Below are positions 6,583-7,640 of a stretch of DNA of 7,640 bases, in pieces (the stretch's first letter is position 1; every line of letters starts with the position of its first letter). This DNA is from Thermodesulfobacteriota bacterium. GTDB lineage: Bacteria; Desulfobacterota; DSM-4660; Desulfatiglandales; HGW-15. The stretch is from contig JALOPA010000082.1 of assembly GCA_025454125.1 (NCBI GenBank), forward strand, positions 1 to 7,640, given 5' to 3'. The position numbers were made by a program, and so were the translations under genes. The notes under the pieces are model-generated. The model did not search any database. It worked only from the letters and a program-made list of their open reading frames with translations, and was not told the origin of the DNA.

Positions 6583-6648
6583 TGTCACTCCCGCGAATGA
6601 AGCCTGTCCCCGCCTGCGCGGGGACAGGCTTCATTCGCGGGAATGACA
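6583..6648. repeat. 31-bp near-perfect hairpin
   Basis: The arms 6583-6613 and 6618-6648 pair at 30 of 31 positions around the 4-base loop CTGC; the single mismatch is C6588 against A6643. The outer ends read TGTCAYTCCCGCGAA, the same terminal motif as the REP-like units, but the inner part (TGAAGCCTGTCCCCGC) is not shared with them. No T-run follows on the minus strand, so it is a poor terminator candidate, but it would be a very stable RNA structure inside an lptF-lptG transcript. Confidence 0.95.
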
Positions 6649-6707
6649 CAACAAGGGCCTTTTCACTCTCAGAAGGGTGCAAGTTTCATACAAGGAACAT
6701 TGCGGTT

Positions 6708-6755
6708 CTGGACCCCGGATCGAGTTCATCCGCCTCGGGCGGGCCGGGGTGACGG
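6708..6755. repeat. REP-like unit with an internal hairpin
   Basis: The unit begins CTGGACCCCGG and ends CCGGGGTGACGG, so the ends pair (CCCCGG 6713-6718 with CCGGGG 6744-6749). A second stem, CCGCC-TCG-GGCGG (6730-6742), lies inside. The CTGGA and TGACGG ends match the other REP-like units read in the opposite direction. It ends 24 bases after the lptF stop. Confidence 0.7.
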
Positions 6756-6779
6756 CCTTAATGACTTCGTTGCAATAGA

Positions 6780-7640
6780 TCAGGAGTGATCTTTCACGCG
6801 GAGGATCTGTTCGAGGAGAGCCACGGATTTCTCTTTTTCCGATCGTTTCATCAGATAGAGGCAGGCACAGAACAGAAACAAGACAGGAATCCACGAACCC
6901 ACGGCAGGGCTCAGGAAGCCGGTTCCCCCGATGTTCCTCATCCCCACGAGCAGCAGATAGTAGAAGAGGAAGATCATGAGGCTCACCACAATGCCCACGA
7001 GCCTGCCGCCGGCCCGAAGTTGTGCCCCCAACGGCGCGCCGATGAGCCCCATGAGAAGGACCGCAAAGGGAATGGAAAACCTTTCCATGAGTTCCACGAG
7101 CATCTCCGGCTGCCGGCTGTTCGGCTTGGGTGGGCCTCTCAGGCCTTGCATCAGTTCCGCGAAGGACATCTCCTTGGGGTCTTTTTCGCGACCCGACAGG
7201 GCCGGCATGATGTCGTCCAGTCCTATCCCCAGATCATAGGTGCTGAAGGTGATCGTCCGGCCCTCCCCTCCTCCTGCTTCTTGTCCGCCACGAAAATCGT
7301 TCCGTCGAAGAAGCGAACCGTGATCAACCTCAGATCCTCGCGAGAATCAATCCTTCCTTCCCTGGCCACTATCGTCATCGGCCTGGCCTGATCGCGACGA
7401 TCCACCAGAAAGACATCCTTCATCATCCTTTCTTTAGGGGCAAAATCACTCACGTAGAAGGTCACCCCCTTGAAGGGGTCGGAAAAAACCCTCTCCTGGA
7501 TTCCCAGATCCGCCCTGGAATAGGCGATGGTGAACACGAAATCCTTGAAGGATTTCATGCCCCACGGCCCGGCATAGGTACTGAGGCCAAGCGCGGCCAG
7601 AAATCCTGCCAGGGAAACGACAACCACCGACGGGAGCATT
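6780..7640 (-). CDS. lptF: LptF, LPS export permease; N-terminus off window, apparent -1 frameshift near 7265-7268
   Basis: Two adjoining reading frames together give the later three quarters of an LptF protein, the partner of LptG in LptB2FG. The upstream frame (7640 to a TAG at 7223-7225) has a hydrophobic helix, then the start of the periplasmic domain (AYSRADLGIQERVF, FFDGTIFVADKKQEEG). The downstream frame continues it without a gap in homology-like pattern (GRTITFSTYDLGIGLDDIM, then REKDPKEMSFAELMQGL) and supplies three C-terminal helices, including RFSIPFAVLLMGLIGAPLG, ending at the TGA 6780-6782. Joining them needs one extra G in the run of four at 7265-7268 (minus strand GGGG). About 100 N-terminal residues are missing off the window edge, judging from the usual 360-390. 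Because LptF is normally essential in LPS producers, a sequencing or assembly error is the simplest reading; a true pseudogene or programmed frameshift is possible. Confidence 0.88.

Larger units (their letters stand above)
6435..6779. other. Gene-free lptF-lptG gap filled with palindromic repeats
   Basis: I see no credible gene in these 345 bases. From low to high coordinates it holds a REP-like hairpin (6481-6507), a small inverted repeat GGCTTC-GAAA-GAAGCC (6559-6574), a 31-bp near-perfect hairpin (6583-6648), and a composite REP-like unit (6708-6755). The outermost two REP-like units face opposite ways and share the end motif CCGTCA-YYCCGG. The bases from 6649 to 6707 show no structure that I recognise. 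No consensus promoter for lptG was found. Confidence 0.8.

Noticed and set aside
6406..6588. 60-codon minus-strand frame upstream of lptG
   Set aside because: It contains LDSGFRRNDG, the usual peptide made by translating REP-like repeats of this kind, and overlaps the lptG start.
6631..6894. 87-codon minus-strand frame overlapping the end of lptF
   Set aside because: It is out of frame with LptF, has no recognisable features, and ends inside the 31-bp hairpin.

Overview
The window reads as part of a Gram-negative envelope-biogenesis locus. All six recognisable genes lie on the minus strand, so transcription runs from high to low coordinates: lptF (N-terminus off the window, apparent frameshift), lptG, a GT4-family glycosyltransferase, a polyprenyl-phosphate sugar-1-phosphate transferase fused to a WbpM/FlaA1-type membrane and Rossmann module, an acyl-CoA dehydrogenase, and the N-terminal membrane part of an MsbA-like ABC exporter (C-terminus off the window). 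The Lpt and MsbA genes imply a lipopolysaccharide-producing, double-membrane bacterium. The protein style, a butyryl-type acyl-CoA dehydrogenase beside LPS genes, and the kinds of intergenic repeat suggest Desulfobacterota (former Deltaproteobacteria, syntroph or sulfate-reducer-like). That placement is an inference of moderate-to-low confidence.

Layout: 1-357 MsbA-like start; 358-433 a short gap with a degenerate heptamer repeat; 434-1585 acyl-CoA dehydrogenase with a strong ribosome site and, at 1734-1762, the only near-consensus sigma70-type promoter seen; 1786-3618 the fusion transferase; 3619-3807 a gap with a paired inverted REP-like element; 3808-5007 the glycosyltransferase, preceded by a 7-bp tandem repeat (5016-5064); 5166-5352 a symmetric element of nested inverted repeats; 5358-6434 lptG; 6435-6779 a gene-free gap filled with palindromic repeats; 6780-7640 lptF.

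How the genes fit together: MsbA flips lipid A-core across the inner membrane. LptF and LptG form the membrane part of the LptB2FG extractor that passes LPS to the periplasmic bridge. The fusion transferase would start a polyprenyl-linked glycan (O-antigen or similar) and the GT4 enzyme would extend it. The acyl-CoA dehydrogenase is the odd member; it has its own promoter and may belong to fatty-acid or acyl-CoA metabolism rather than to LPS assembly.

The most notable non-coding feature is the repeat load: five of the six minus-strand gene boundaries with a visible gap carry repeats or hairpins, and several repeat copies show compensatory base changes in their stems. No CRISPR array, RNA gene, transposase or clear intrinsic terminator was seen. 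No wholly new defence-like or enzymatic system was found; the best leads are the fused transferase, the lptF frameshift and the repeat elements.
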